Below are positions 1-8,473 of a DNA stretch of 64,000 bases, one piece after another. Source of the stretch: Bacillota bacterium (lineage in GTDB: Bacteria > Bacillota > Sulfobacillia > JABLXB01). The position numbers were made by a program, and so were the translations under genes. Numbering within the stretch: position 1 is the first letter of the stretch; each line of letters begins with the position of its first letter. The stretch covers positions 248,001 through 312,000 of the forward strand of contig JABLXB010000002.1 in assembly GCA_013178305.1 (NCBI GenBank). The letters run 5' to 3'. The notes beneath the pieces were generated by a model. That model made no database searches, was not told the DNA's origin, and worked only from the letters and a program-made list of their open reading frames with translations.

Positions 1-747
1 AAGACCTGGAGCGGGCGTGATTCCTTGCGCCGGCATCGTCAGCGCCTCCCAGTATTCCGCCCGCATATGCTGCCAGGACCACAGACTGTGCCCTGGCAAT
101 CCGCGGCCAGCGACCAGTGAGCGGAACAGCGCGATCTCCGCGGCGCCGGCAAGGTCGTATGCCTGCCCTGCGGGGGCGATTGGCCTCTTCAGCCCCAGGT
201 CGGCGTGCGACCGGAGCGACTTCTCAAGGCACGCGGCTGGGTCCGTCCCGATCGTCGCCCAGTATACCTGCGGGATTGCCACGTCGCAGAGGGCATCGTA
301 CACGGCGTATGGCAGCCGGCGGTGCAGGATTGGGTAGGCGAACGACGAGTACCCAACGCACGCCTGCGGTGCCTTGTTCCTGATTGCCTCCAGGAATCTC
401 CTGGCCAGGTCGACGTTCCCCTGCGCGCGCTCGATCTCCGCTTCGACGTCGGCTATGTACCAGTCCGCGCCGTTCGCCAGGGCATCCAGGGCCAGCGCAG
501 CTTCTCTATCGGGATACGAGTGATAGAGATATCCCCAGGCGCCCACCACGAGGCCGGCCGCCTTAAACACCGGGAGAGCGCGGAGGAACGGTTCTCTGAA
601 CTGCTGGGGACCGCCGCCCTCGTGGAACTTCACCAGCAGGCCACGGATGCCGTGCTCCCGTGCTTTTTCGGCTATGGCACGGGCGTCGCCACCCTCGCAC
701 TTCTCCAGTTCCCAGATCCAGACATGCCCGCCCTCATAAGGCTTCAT
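1..747 (-). CDS. Endolysin-like glycoside hydrolase, TIM-barrel type (C-terminus cut by window edge)
   Basis: At least 249 residues from ATG 747 with no stop before base 1. The start reads MKPYEGGHVWIWELEKCEGG. The pattern of repeated beta strands followed by charged residues (GLLVKFHEGG, VVGAWGYLYH, GADWYIADVE, VGYSSFAYP, VAIPQVYW, then SLWSWQHM) is what a GH25-like or DUF4015-like barrel shows. The DVEAE segment near residue 97 and the IPQVYW segment near residue 170 are plausible catalytic strands. It is the last visible gene of the late region after the fibres, the usual place for a lysin. It could instead be a virion glycosidase that digests the host envelope on entry. Family membership is inferred from fold-like motifs only. 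Confidence 0.65.
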   Translation of the reverse strand, partial: MKPYEGGHVWIWELEKCEGGDARAIAEKAREHGIRGLLVKFHEGGGPQQFREPFLRALPVFKAAGLVVGAWGYLYHSYPDREAALALDALANGADWYIADVEAEIERAQGNVDLARRFLEAIRNKAPQACVGYSSFAYPILHRRLPYAVYDALCDVAIPQVYWATIGTDPAACLEKSLRSHADLGLKRPIAPAGQAYDLAGAAEIALFRSLVAGRGLPGHSLWSWQHMRAEYWEALTMPAQGITPAPGL

Positions 748-752
748 GGAGT

Positions 753-944
753 TCACTCCTGTCTCCGTTGCAGCCCCTGCGGCGGGTCTGGGACGCGGAA
801 CTGCGGGTTCTTCCGCCGCGCCTCGGCCTCCAGGGCCTCCAGGCGGGCGAGCAGGTCCTGGCGCTCCAGTTCCTCCTGCGTCGGCTCGCGGTTGATCTTC
901 ACGGCCACCCTGCCAGCGGCTTTCATAATCACCTGCTTTTTCAT
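753..944 (-). CDS. Small hypothetical phage protein (63 aa)
   Basis: 63 residues, starting MKKQVIMKAAGRVAVKINRE. The middle is strongly charged and helical (EELERQDLLARLEALEAEAR), probably a short coiled coil, and the tail is proline-rich. The start overlaps the stop of the upstream gene as ATGA (941-944), so translation is coupled. It lies between a fibre-associated protein and the lysin-like gene, a position often used for short tail-tip or holin-accessory proteins. I see no membrane segment, so a holin role is unlikely. Function unknown. Confidence 0.6.
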   Translation of the reverse strand: MKKQVIMKAAGRVAVKINREPTQEELERQDLLARLEALEAEARRKNPQFRVPDPPQGLQRRQE

Positions 945-1453
945 TCAGCCCTCACCTCCACACCCGCACGCCCGTGTCTGGCAGATATCGCCTCGATGCC
1001 ATACACCCCGGCTTCCGCACTCGAAAACTCAAGGGTCGCCATGCGATTGACCGTTGTCGTCACAGCAGCCTGCTCTCCGTTGACCTCGAAGATAACCTCG
1101 CCGTCCTCTGCCCCATCCGGCAGCATGACGGTCACTGTTGCGGTATCCACGCCATCTGCAACGATCTGTGCCTTGTCAGTGACCACGGCCAGCCGCTCGT
1201 AAATGATGACGCCGGATGGTTGCCCCGCCTCGTCGAAGGTCAAGTCATACGAGCCGCTGGCGAGAATCGCGGCGACAGTCTCAGCACTCTCGTTGTCGTT
1301 GAGCCGGTATTCCCCATAGTCCTGGGCGGTTCCGCCGAGCTTGCGGATAGCGTTCTGGACCTCGGCCTCGAACGCAGGGCCGTCGGGCAAATTGGAATTC
1401 GTGCCCGAATTGGAGGCAATCGCTCCATCGGTCCTGCGATAAACGACAAGCAT
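941..1453 (-). CDS. Tail-fibre accessory protein with C-terminal Ig-like (invasin-type) domain
   Basis: 170 residues from ATG 1453. That start is preferred because GGAGGG lies 7 bases upstream, whereas the open frame extends back inside the fibre gene. Residues 1-85 are a small alpha/beta region ending in a strand (GVIIYERLAVV). Residues about 88-170 (DKAQIVADGVDTATVTVMLP onward) match the pattern of bacterial Ig-like group 1 domains used in invasins and phage decoration or adhesion proteins. The location directly after the tail fibre suggests a host-binding or fibre-tip role, which is inference. Confidence 0.65.
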   Translation of the reverse strand: MLVVYRRTDGAIASNSGTNSNLPDGPAFEAEVQNAIRKLGGTAQDYGEYRLNDNESAETVAAILASGSYDLTFDEAGQPSGVIIYERLAVVTDKAQIVADGVDTATVTVMLPDGAEDGEVIFEVNGEQAAVTTTVNRMATLEFSSAEAGVYGIEAISARHGRAGVEVRAE

Positions 1454-1464
1454 CGGTATCCCTC

Positions 1465-2643
1465 CTAGCCGAATGCGACCCAGCTGTATGTCTTTCCGCT
1501 GTAATTCGTCCACCCGCTGCCGCCCACACCGTCAACTTGAAAACCGTTGGCAGTAATGATAGGAGCCTGTGTGTCGATCACTTCTCCGGCCGTCACCGAA
1601 CCAGTGGTGCCGGTGGTACCAACCGCATACATACCGCAAGAGACCCCCGTATCAGATCCCAACCCCCAGTAGAATCCAGCACCGCCCCAATCAGAACCGA
1701 GGACTACGAGTTTCGGCCGGAAACCCACTGTAATCACCCTATCCGCAGCGCCATCCCCGACGTATGAACCGCTCGCCTGCCTGCAATAGGCAGAGGCCGC
1801 GACCCCGCCGAGCTGATCCGCAGTCGCCGCCGCCCCCACCCTCCCGCTCGCGTTGGTCACAGGGATCCTTCCCGCCTCGGTCCCGCCGGGGGAGGTCAGA
1901 GCTGCCGACGCGATCTTCGCCAAAGTCACCGAGCCGTCGGGGTGGTCGATGGTGGCAGCGGTCTTATGAGTCGTCAGACTGGTAGACACGGCGTCCACTG
2001 TATCCTTCCTCGCAATATCGTCCGCCGCCGCCGGCGCCGCCACCTTGGCCCGGCCCTGGGCGTCGCGCTGCATGATTGCTCCAGCGGTCGCCGCCGATGT
2101 GGAGGCATCCAGTTTCGCCTTGTCGGCGGCCGCCATGAAGCCGGCAACCGATCCAGTCGCGGCGGGATGCTCGGAGCCGCCGGCAGTCCTGTGACTCTGC
2201 AAGTCGGAGTCAAGGGCGTACTGCGGGTGCGGGTCGCCCGCGCCAATATGAGACTCAACAACATCGAGGGCCTTCCTGCCCATGGCGTCAGGCAGCATGC
2301 TCCGACCATCTGCAACGGTGATCTGGGAGAGCGTCGCGCCTGTGGCCACCGTCCCGAGCAGCACGCACCCTGTAGCGGCCGCCGCGTTCGTCGTGTACTG
2401 GAATGTGGAGTCGCTCAACCGGAGCCATATGTAATAAGTAGTATTGGGGGCCGGAGCATTGATATCCAGGGTTGAGACGGCCGCCTTGGACACCGTGACA
2501 TCTCCATACCTGGCGCGCCCACGGCCGATCGTGACGACTATCTTCGAGCCGTCATAGGCAGCCGAGCGGACATCGAACGGCTCGTTCAGCCGCTCAGCCG
2601 ATATTCCCGGTGCTCCCCCGTTTGTGAACCTGTCGAAGAACAT
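1465..2643 (-). CDS. Phage tail fibre protein
   Basis: 392 residues. The N-terminus (about 1-120) is a beta-rich adapter resembling the start of many Firmicute phage fibres (FFDRFTNGGAPGISAERLNE). A long Ala/Thr-rich shaft follows, containing repeated SHRTAGGSEHPAATG and AAADKAKLDAS elements with HPDG/HPQYALDS turns, the pattern of repeated fibre segments. The C-terminal 110 residues (SASGRVGAAATADQLGGVAA onward) form a Gly-rich tip with FRPKLVVLGSDWGG. It probably mediates receptor recognition. The stop overlaps the SD of the next gene. Confidence 0.8.
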   Translation of the reverse strand: MFFDRFTNGGAPGISAERLNEPFDVRSAAYDGSKIVVTIGRGRARYGDVTVSKAAVSTLDINAPAPNTTYYIWLRLSDSTFQYTTNAAAATGCVLLGTVATGATLSQITVADGRSMLPDAMGRKALDVVESHIGAGDPHPQYALDSDLQSHRTAGGSEHPAATGSVAGFMAAADKAKLDASTSAATAGAIMQRDAQGRAKVAAPAAADDIARKDTVDAVSTSLTTHKTAATIDHPDGSVTLAKIASAALTSPGGTEAGRIPVTNASGRVGAAATADQLGGVAASAYCRQASGSYVGDGAADRVITVGFRPKLVVLGSDWGGAGFYWGLGSDTGVSCGMYAVGTTGTTGSVTAGEVIDTQAPIITANGFQVDGVGGSGWTNYSGKTYSWVAFG

Positions 2644-2654
2644 GGCCGCTCTCC

Positions 2655-3140
2655 TTATGGCGCAACGCGCCTGAGATAGTCACGCCTTGTTATGGTGAGG
2701 CTTTCCTGGTCGGTCTTGTTGATGTCCACAATGGCCCTGGCCACCAAGATCCCACTGTTCGGGTCCAGGGTCGCACTGGCCCCGCCGAAAAGGCCGATCT
2801 CCCGTATGTGCACGTTCGCTTCACTATCAAGGTAGAAGACCGTTCCGAGCAGTTCTCCGAAGGTCGACTCGAATGACATCTGCTTTCGGGTACCCGCGAC
2901 CTCGGCGCCCAGACGTGTATCTCCATCGGCCGCCGGCGTCGGGTCTGTCCCGACCGCTATGTACTTGAACCCTTCGGCTGCGGTTCCGGCCCATAGGTCC
3001 TGGGTCAGCTGGATGCCGGCATCGGTGATGTGATTGGCCACCCGGTAACGTCTAATCTCACCGCATGGCCCCCAGAGCGTTATCTCGAACGCCCCTCGCC
3101 AGGCCCATCGCTCGCTGAACCCCAGTCTCCGCCTCAGCAT
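2655..3140 (-). CDS. Tail-tip / fibre-attachment structural protein
   Basis: 161 residues. It contains the motif HITDAGIQLTQDLWAG and then YIAVGTDPTPAADGDTRLGAEV, typical of the short virion proteins encoded between hub and fibre in transposable and other siphophages of Firmicutes. The C-terminal part (VHIREIGLFGG, GILVARAIVDINKT, LTITRRDYL) is the recurrent strand pattern of phage tail-collar or fibre N-domain proteins. It overlaps the hub gene by 7 bases. A structural role is inferred from pattern and position. Confidence 0.7.
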   Translation of the reverse strand: MLRRRLGFSERWAWRGAFEITLWGPCGEIRRYRVANHITDAGIQLTQDLWAGTAAEGFKYIAVGTDPTPAADGDTRLGAEVAGTRKQMSFESTFGELLGTVFYLDSEANVHIREIGLFGGASATLDPNSGILVARAIVDINKTDQESLTITRRDYLRRVAP

Positions 3141-4615
3141 GGTAGCAACTCCTCCGACGGATAGAGATCCTCTGACGGGATCGGGCAGGCGTGCCTCACA
3201 TAGATAACCTCACCGGCCCATCCCCAGTCATCCGACACGTCCATGTAGCGTTCAATCCGCTGGTTGCGGCTTGTCTCCTTTGCCTCCAATCGGTTGACCC
3301 TCTGAAAGAGGTCGAATACTGCATCCTCATCGGTCACCGGGGCCTGGTTCAGAGTGACGGTTATGTGGAGCTGCCCGCCAGCGGTCTCCCTGGTGACCGA
3401 AACACACGGCATGAGATGATCGATGCCCTCGGAGGGAATCCGAACCTGAGCATACATACCCGACCTCAGCCCGAACGCCGTTATTCCCATGCCAACCGGC
3501 CTGATGGGATAGGCGCGCTCACGCAAGAACGCGTCGGCGATCTGCTCCGCCTCCGCTCTGACTGGCCGGGGGTCCTTGACGACCTTCTCATGGCGCTCAC
3601 CAAACAGCGCGATGCTACCGGCATCCTCCCGGCGCACGATAACCGGCATCTCAGCAGTGTAGACCGCCTTGACTTCCTGGCCGTCTACCGCCGGCGCCAC
3701 AGCGAACCGGATGAACCGGTTCTCCACGTTATAGACCACCTGGGCGGTAGCCGCGTCGGCGGACCCGTCCTCGGCGACCGTCTGTTCGACCCCTCCGAGA
3801 TATACCTGGGGCGGGGCATCCAGGTAGACAGTCTGGCCGCCTGCCTGGAATTGTCGGATAAGGGGCTGGTACTGAAGCATATATTGCGCCTGGCCAGCCT
3901 TCGAGGCTTGTAGGTCCTCGAAATCCGTATCCCTGACTTTCGCCGGCACAAAGACGACGTTTGCGACCTGGGGCATCTCCTCGGTTATCACTAGGGAGTC
4001 TGGTACGATGTTCATTTCCTCGTCCAGGACGGTCCCGAAGACTGACCTCTGGGGATCCCAGAATTCTAGAGCGTCGTTCCGGATGCGCCAGGCCCAACCG
4101 GTTCGCCGGCATATCTCCTCCATGAAATCAAACAGGGTATCGAGGTTCGAACTGATAGCCCCGATTCTCTTGGAGCAGACTCCAACGCTCGCTAGGCTCA
4201 CGCTGGCAGGGCCGTACCGCGTCCAGGCGTCGATGACGATATCGGAGGCGGTCTGGACATCCTGCTTCGGCCACGAGTCGATGAACCTGTAGTGGGAAGC
4301 AAGTATGGTGTCATCCACGCAACTCAGTTCAAGGACGGGGACCCCTTCGAGTCGCTTTCTCGGCTTTGTGACGACAGTGCCGGTGAATTCGTCAATGGCG
4401 GTCCCGACCTGCTGGAAGACCTTGACCCGCGCATTCAGCGTGAGCGCGTTCCATACCTCATCAGGCACGTCGGGAGTCTTCACCACGCTGAAGGAAAACG
4501 CCGACACGCGGCTCTTGGTGCTGTCCTCTATCTTGAGACCTTGAGCCGGGATCGCCGCCCACGCGCCGGCGACGTAGACTGAGACTATCTCGGTAAACGG
4601 TTCAGTCACCGGCAT
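3134..4615 (-). CDS. Tail hub / baseplate protein (gpD- or gp27-like)
   Basis: 493 residues. The N-terminal part carries EIVSVYVAGAWAAIPAQGL and KVFQQVGTAIDEFTGTVV, typical of phage tail hub proteins (P2 gpD / T4 gp27 type). The middle has the hub motif WRIRNDALEFWDPQ. Residues around 340-440 (DPRPVRAEAEQIADAFLRE, HLMPCVSVTRETAGGQLHIT) belong to the late-protein-D style domain. It directly follows the tape measure with no separate distal tail (Dit) gene, so the tail tip is minimal. A C-terminal tail of about 60 residues is unique. Confidence 0.75.
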   Translation of the reverse strand: MPVTEPFTEIVSVYVAGAWAAIPAQGLKIEDSTKSRVSAFSFSVVKTPDVPDEVWNALTLNARVKVFQQVGTAIDEFTGTVVTKPRKRLEGVPVLELSCVDDTILASHYRFIDSWPKQDVQTASDIVIDAWTRYGPASVSLASVGVCSKRIGAISSNLDTLFDFMEEICRRTGWAWRIRNDALEFWDPQRSVFGTVLDEEMNIVPDSLVITEEMPQVANVVFVPAKVRDTDFEDLQASKAGQAQYMLQYQPLIRQFQAGGQTVYLDAPPQVYLGGVEQTVAEDGSADAATAQVVYNVENRFIRFAVAPAVDGQEVKAVYTAEMPVIVRREDAGSIALFGERHEKVVKDPRPVRAEAEQIADAFLRERAYPIRPVGMGITAFGLRSGMYAQVRIPSEGIDHLMPCVSVTRETAGGQLHITVTLNQAPVTDEDAVFDLFQRVNRLEAKETSRNQRIERYMDVSDDWGWAGEVIYVRHACPIPSEDLYPSEELLPC

Positions 4616-4619
4616 GCGC

Positions 4620-6443
4620 TCACCCCGCTACTCCGTAGCCCAAGCGAATTCCACGCCTACCAAGACCTCGCACGATCTGGTTTGCCGCGTCGCGTCCATC
4701 CTGGAAGGTCGAGCCCCTCATATCGATGTAGACTTCCGTCGCGCTGCCGGCAGCCCTCACGCCCTCGGCCACAATGGGCACGATCCTGTCGAGCGGGAGG
4801 ATCGCCTCATCGCCAGCCTCACCCATCATGCCGAGGACCGGCTGTGTAGCAATACCGCCCGCGGCGAGGAGAGGGATCTCGCGTATATTGAAGCCCCACG
4901 ACCTGCCCCCGAGGACGGGAACCCAGTCCGGAATGGAGAAATGCACTCGGTTGAGGCCCCTGATCATAGAGTTAATGGCCCCGACAATTGAGTTAATGAC
5001 CGACTTGATTGACGAGAGAATGCCGTTCCAGACGCCGGCGGCAGTATCCTTGATTCCCTGCCAGGTCTTGCCCAGGAAGGCGCTGATGCTGCCCCAGGCA
5101 TTGACGAGCCAGTCCCAGGCCCCCTTTACCGGCGTGATGATGTGCTCCTTTATCTCGCTCCATACAAGGGCGGTCTTCTCCTTGATCCAGTCCCAGTTGG
5201 CGACGATGAGTGCGACGAGGCCGATGACGGCCGCAATTACCAGCGCCACCGGGTTGGTGGCCAGGGATACCAGCGAAGCGCCCATGCTTTTCACCGCAGG
5301 TATAACGCTTTTCCCGATTCCACTTGAGAAGAACTCATGAGCCTGGTTGGCCGCGAGGATCGCGGGACCCAGGGTTGTCATTGCCTGGCCGACGTCGTCC
5401 AGCGGCTGCAGGTAGTCACCCATGGCGACCTTTGCGATGTCAAGTTTAGCCTTCAGCGCATCGTACCAGCCGAGGTTCTTCTCATTTGCCGCGGACAGCC
5501 TCTCGGTCATGCCGGCGGTCTGTTCGAGGCTTGCCCTTTGCTGGTCGATGATGGGTTGAGCGATCCCGAGCGAGGCCCAGAACTGCTCACCACTGCCCTT
5601 CGCCTCTGTGAGCGCCTGGCTGAGGAGAGTGATTGCCGGCCGGCCTCGAATGCCGCTGGCCTCGATGGATGCCAGGGCCACCGCGACATCCTCCATGGAG
5701 AGGTTGGCCGCCTTGATGTCGGGTGCCACCCTCGACATGTACATGCCGAACTCCTGGACCCCCACGCTGGTCTTCTTTTGCAGGAATGTGAAGGTGTCCA
5801 AGTGCTCGTTTATCTGCGTGAGAGGGATATCGAATGCCGAGAGGGCCCGGTCGGCGCTGTCGAGGTTGGCCGCCATCTCGCCGCCCAGGGCGTCCGTCAT
5901 GAGGTCCACCGCGTTGACCATCGACTCAATCTCCTGGGCAGTGAAGTTGCCGCGGCGTCCGATCTCCTCGATGGACATGGCGATCTCGCCTGCGGACAGT
6001 CCGGCGTTGGCATTGCTGTAGGTGAGCTGCCTTATCTGCTCGTTAGTCATACCCGTAACGATTGCCGCCCGGTCCATCGCCGAGCTCACGTCGAAGGTAT
6101 CGGAGGTGAGCTTGCCCAGGCCCACTCCAAGCGCGGTGACGCCGGTACCCAACTGGTTGATCGGGTCGCTCAGCCACTGCTTTATGACATCACCCAGGCC
6201 CTTCGCGCTGTTGCTGGCCGTGCCCATGGCGTCCGACATCTGTTGCCCGGCGCCCTGAGTAGTGTCTCCGACGTTCCGAATGGCCTCGGCTGCCGTCGCG
6301 GAGGCCTGGTCAATCTCGCTGCCGGCTTTTGAGTAAGCATCAGAAGCAGTGCGCGCCGCGTCGGTCGCGTTTCCCATGACCGCCTCGATGGCAGAGGAAG
6401 CCTGGTCTATCGCTCGCAGTGCTATCTCAACGACGGTTGCCAC
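4620..6443 (-). CDS. Tail tape measure protein
   Basis: 607 residues from GTG 6443. Residues 1-90 are an Ala/Ser-rich coiled coil. The TIGR01760-type core follows (DRAAIVTGMTNEQIRQLTYS, EIAMSIEEIGRRGNFTAQEI, MYMSRVAPDIKAANLSMEDV, PAITLLSQALTEAKGSGEQF). A hydrophobic stretch near residue 400 (VALVIAAVIGLVALIVANW) is a likely membrane or channel segment. The C-terminus has the usual GIATQPVLGMMGEAGDEAILPL. At roughly 0.15 nm per residue the length predicts a tail near 90 nm. The start overlaps the frameshift extension of the chaperone gene. Confidence 0.92.
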   Translation of the reverse strand: MATVVEIALRAIDQASSAIEAVMGNATDAARTASDAYSKAGSEIDQASATAAEAIRNVGDTTQGAGQQMSDAMGTASNSAKGLGDVIKQWLSDPINQLGTGVTALGVGLGKLTSDTFDVSSAMDRAAIVTGMTNEQIRQLTYSNANAGLSAGEIAMSIEEIGRRGNFTAQEIESMVNAVDLMTDALGGEMAANLDSADRALSAFDIPLTQINEHLDTFTFLQKKTSVGVQEFGMYMSRVAPDIKAANLSMEDVAVALASIEASGIRGRPAITLLSQALTEAKGSGEQFWASLGIAQPIIDQQRASLEQTAGMTERLSAANEKNLGWYDALKAKLDIAKVAMGDYLQPLDDVGQAMTTLGPAILAANQAHEFFSSGIGKSVIPAVKSMGASLVSLATNPVALVIAAVIGLVALIVANWDWIKEKTALVWSEIKEHIITPVKGAWDWLVNAWGSISAFLGKTWQGIKDTAAGVWNGILSSIKSVINSIVGAINSMIRGLNRVHFSIPDWVPVLGGRSWGFNIREIPLLAAGGIATQPVLGMMGEAGDEAILPLDRIVPIVAEGVRAAGSATEVYIDMRGSTFQDGRDAANQIVRGLGRRGIRLGYGVAG

Positions 6444-6696
6444 GCTTCCCCTGCCTCCCCTTCGCGATTTGCTTCGCTACCTGCTCATGCTTCCAGGCCC
6501 AGCCTTTCAGCAGGATCCGGCGCTGCAACGGGGTCAACTCTGCGGCCGTAGACGCCAGCGGCATCCCCAACTCACTGAGGATCAGCGACTCCTGGACCAC
6601 TGCTGACGCCGCGAAAGGTATCCTCCTCGGCTGCCTCCTGGGCTGCCACCTTGGGACTTGAGACCTGGATACCCGAGATCCGGTAGACGGTCTTGG
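6427..6696 (-). CDS. Frameshift extension of the tail assembly chaperone (gpGT-like T part)
   Basis: Downstream of the 157-aa chaperone, the +1 (equivalently -2) frame is open from 6696 to a TGA at 6427. It encodes a convincing domain, ESLILSELGMPLASTAAELT then LQRRILLKGWAWKHEQVAKQ, ending in KGRQGKRGNRR, with no good start codon and SD of its own. This arrangement just upstream of the tape measure is the conserved G/GT frameshift of long-tailed phages. Most use -1, while Mu uses -2. The exact slip site is not certain. Candidates are CCC AAG near 6654 (for +1) or sites near the frame-0 stop at 6574. Confidence 0.7.
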   Translation of the reverse strand, partial: PRPSTGSRVSRSQVPRWQPRRQPRRIPFAASAVVQESLILSELGMPLASTAAELTPLQRRILLKGWAWKHEQVAKQIAKGRQGKRGNRR

Positions 6697-7045
6697 CTAA
6701 GTCGGCTACCCATCCCGGGGGCCAGGCCGCAGCGATCTCCGCCTCGGTCCATTTGTCATCGCTGACTATGGCCCTGGCGACAGCCTTTCGGGCAGCCAGC
6801 GCCTGGCTCTCGGTGATCTTGCTCAGGTCGCCCTTGACGAGGTTCTCTCCATCCTTCCGGGCGGCAGTGGGGTCTCCGGAAAGCTCGAGTCCGCCGGCGA
6901 GGAGCCCCCGAATGTCATGGGACTCTCCATCGGAGAGAGGACGGACCTGGACCGTCACCTTATCGCCGGTCGCCGGGTGCACGAGCTCGACCGTCTCGAT
7001 ATGCTTGATACCCCCCAAGAAAGCCTTTGTAAGTCTGTTCGTCAT
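6572..7045 (-). CDS. Tail assembly chaperone (G-like frame)
   Basis: 157 residues, beginning MTNRLTKAFLGGIKHIETVE. It has the typical features of a tail chaperone: short, alpha-helical, acidic C-terminus, located between tail tube and tape measure. The part around residues 35-65 (VRPLSDGESHDIRGLLAGG) resembles the XkdN/gp13-like chaperone fold. It should bind the tape measure during tail assembly. A minority of ribosomes probably shift near the end to make the longer GT form encoded in the overlapping frame at 6427-6696. Confidence 0.75.
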   Translation of the reverse strand: MTNRLTKAFLGGIKHIETVELVHPATGDKVTVQVRPLSDGESHDIRGLLAGGLELSGDPTAARKDGENLVKGDLSKITESQALAARKAVARAIVSDDKWTEAEIAAAWPPGWVADLAKTVYRISGIQVSSPKVAAQEAAEEDTFRGVSSGPGVADPQ

Positions 7046-7056
7046 GTCATACCCTC

Positions 7057-7995
7057 CTACACAGCATCATACCTGGCCTGGTCGTTTGTGAGCGTCGCCT
7101 CTATGGGTCCATCTCCCGCGGTGGTTACGAGGGCGCGGAGGCTGCCCTTCTGGACGATCCTGTCACGCCCCGCAAGGGGCTGCCCCATGGCCGTGTACAC
7201 GCACCTGGCTAATTCGATGACCAGCGACGTGCCAAAGTTAAGGGACAGCGGAAACTCAGTCAGGGTGGTGGACGTGGGTCCGGTGGCCGTGCCCCAGAAT
7301 CGCTCAAGTTCGGCGGAGTCGATGAAGGACAGAGTGAGATCACCCGTTACCTCCAGGGCCCCGCGGTACCCGCGCCTGGCGAACCTGGACCCCACTGTCC
7401 TTCCGGACTTCAGGTCCGCGTTGTTCTTGATGGACAACTTCAGATCCTCGACCCTGGCCGACGCGTCAACCGAGTCTATCTCCGCGGTCACCTGATGGGG
7501 AGCGAATATGTTGCCCTCGCTCCAGGCAATCGCCCCGGCGAGCGCTGCCTTCTCATCCTTGGAGGCGAGGATGCCGAGGGTGGCCTTCACGAACTCCGCG
7601 CCGACTTCTATCTGGAGGGAGTCCAAGACGCACCCGGCGAACACATGCTCGAAGATGTCCTTGCCGAGCCTCACGGTGAATGGCGTGAGCAGCGGCGCCC
7701 TGCTCGGCGTGAACACGTGCGTGTAAGGCCCGGTACCGGTGGTCTCGTTCGCGCCCAGGAGCCACTTCAGGATCCATCCGGCCACGACGTCGTCGAGGGC
7801 GACGACCAGATCGCCGTCCATGACGTATGGCGCGGGGGCCACCTGGCGGTCAAGACCGGAGGCGCCTGGCCAGAAGAGCGCCTGATCTCCCGGGCTGTCA
7901 AGGCTACTCGACTCCGGATCCACGGTGACCGCGCCAGCCACCGCAGTGCCGTGCACCGCTTCCTCTCCCAGTTTCGCGTAACGCAGATAATTCAT
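7057..7995 (-). CDS. Major tail tube protein
   Basis: 312 residues. The sequence MNYLRYAKLGEEAVHGTAVA, then VDPESSSLDSPGDQALFWPG and YVMDGDLVVALDDVVAGWILKWL, with GPYTHVFTP and LTPFTVRLG, is the usual layout of the tail-tube family found in siphovirus-type transposable phages. The protein is beta-rich and lies between the tail terminator and the chaperone. No sheath gene is nearby, so it forms the whole non-contractile tube. Confidence 0.85.
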   Translation of the reverse strand: MNYLRYAKLGEEAVHGTAVAGAVTVDPESSSLDSPGDQALFWPGASGLDRQVAPAPYVMDGDLVVALDDVVAGWILKWLLGANETTGTGPYTHVFTPSRAPLLTPFTVRLGKDIFEHVFAGCVLDSLQIEVGAEFVKATLGILASKDEKAALAGAIAWSEGNIFAPHQVTAEIDSVDASARVEDLKLSIKNNADLKSGRTVGSRFARRGYRGALEVTGDLTLSFIDSAELERFWGTATGPTSTTLTEFPLSLNFGTSLVIELARCVYTAMGQPLAGRDRIVQKGSLRALVTTAGDGPIEATLTNDQARYDAV

Positions 7996-8010
7996 GCTGT
8001 TCCCTCCTGT

Positions 8011-8469
8011 TTACTCGCGCCGGCGCACTATGGCGTTGAACACGGCGGCCGCCGCGAAGGTGTTCTCCGAGAGCTGGTCGCCGTAGGACTGATCGAAACG
8101 AGCGGGCTTAAAGTCATGAACGGTGTTCCCGAGGAGCCTGTCCTCCAGCAGGACGGTGTACGCGCGCGCGGCCAGGTTGTTGGCCGCCTTCTGACCCTCC
8201 TCCGGGTCCGTGTTGCTTACGAGTGCAACGATGATGTACTCGATTTTGTGGACGTTCGTCGTCCCGCCGGCGCTCTCGATGTTGTCAGGACTGGGAAATA
8301 CCCACAATGATGGCGGTCTAACCTTGCTCGTGCGCACCCTATCCCCTCGCACGATATGAAGGACATCGCTAAGAGCGCCTCCCGCCTGGCGGGCAGCCTC
8401 CAGGCGGTCCAGGATCGCCTGTATTATCTGCTCAAGATGCTGGTCCAGCGGGGTCTCAACGGTCTGCAC
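8011..8469 (-). CDS. Tail terminator / head-tail joining protein
   Basis: 152 residues. It starts with a helix (LDQHLEQIIQAILDRLEAAR) followed by strands SLWVFPSPDNIES and VHKIEYIIVALVSNTDPEEG. That pattern is seen in tail terminator or tail-completion proteins of the lambda gpU/SPP1 gp17 type. Its place between the gp10-like protein and the tail tube supports this. It should cap the finished tail tube before docking to the head. Confidence 0.65.
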   Translation of the reverse strand: MQTVETPLDQHLEQIIQAILDRLEAARQAGGALSDVLHIVRGDRVRTSKVRPPSLWVFPSPDNIESAGGTTNVHKIEYIIVALVSNTDPEEGQKAANNLAARAYTVLLEDRLLGNTVHDFKPARFDQSYGDQLSENTFAAAAVFNAIVRRRE

Positions 8470-8473
8470 TCTA

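Noticed and set aside
205-1050. Long + strand open frame of 281 codons over the lysin and fibre genes
   Set aside because: It is the complement of convincing minus-strand phage genes, has low-complexity Arg/Ser-rich translation and no SD; high-GC antisense frames are common here.
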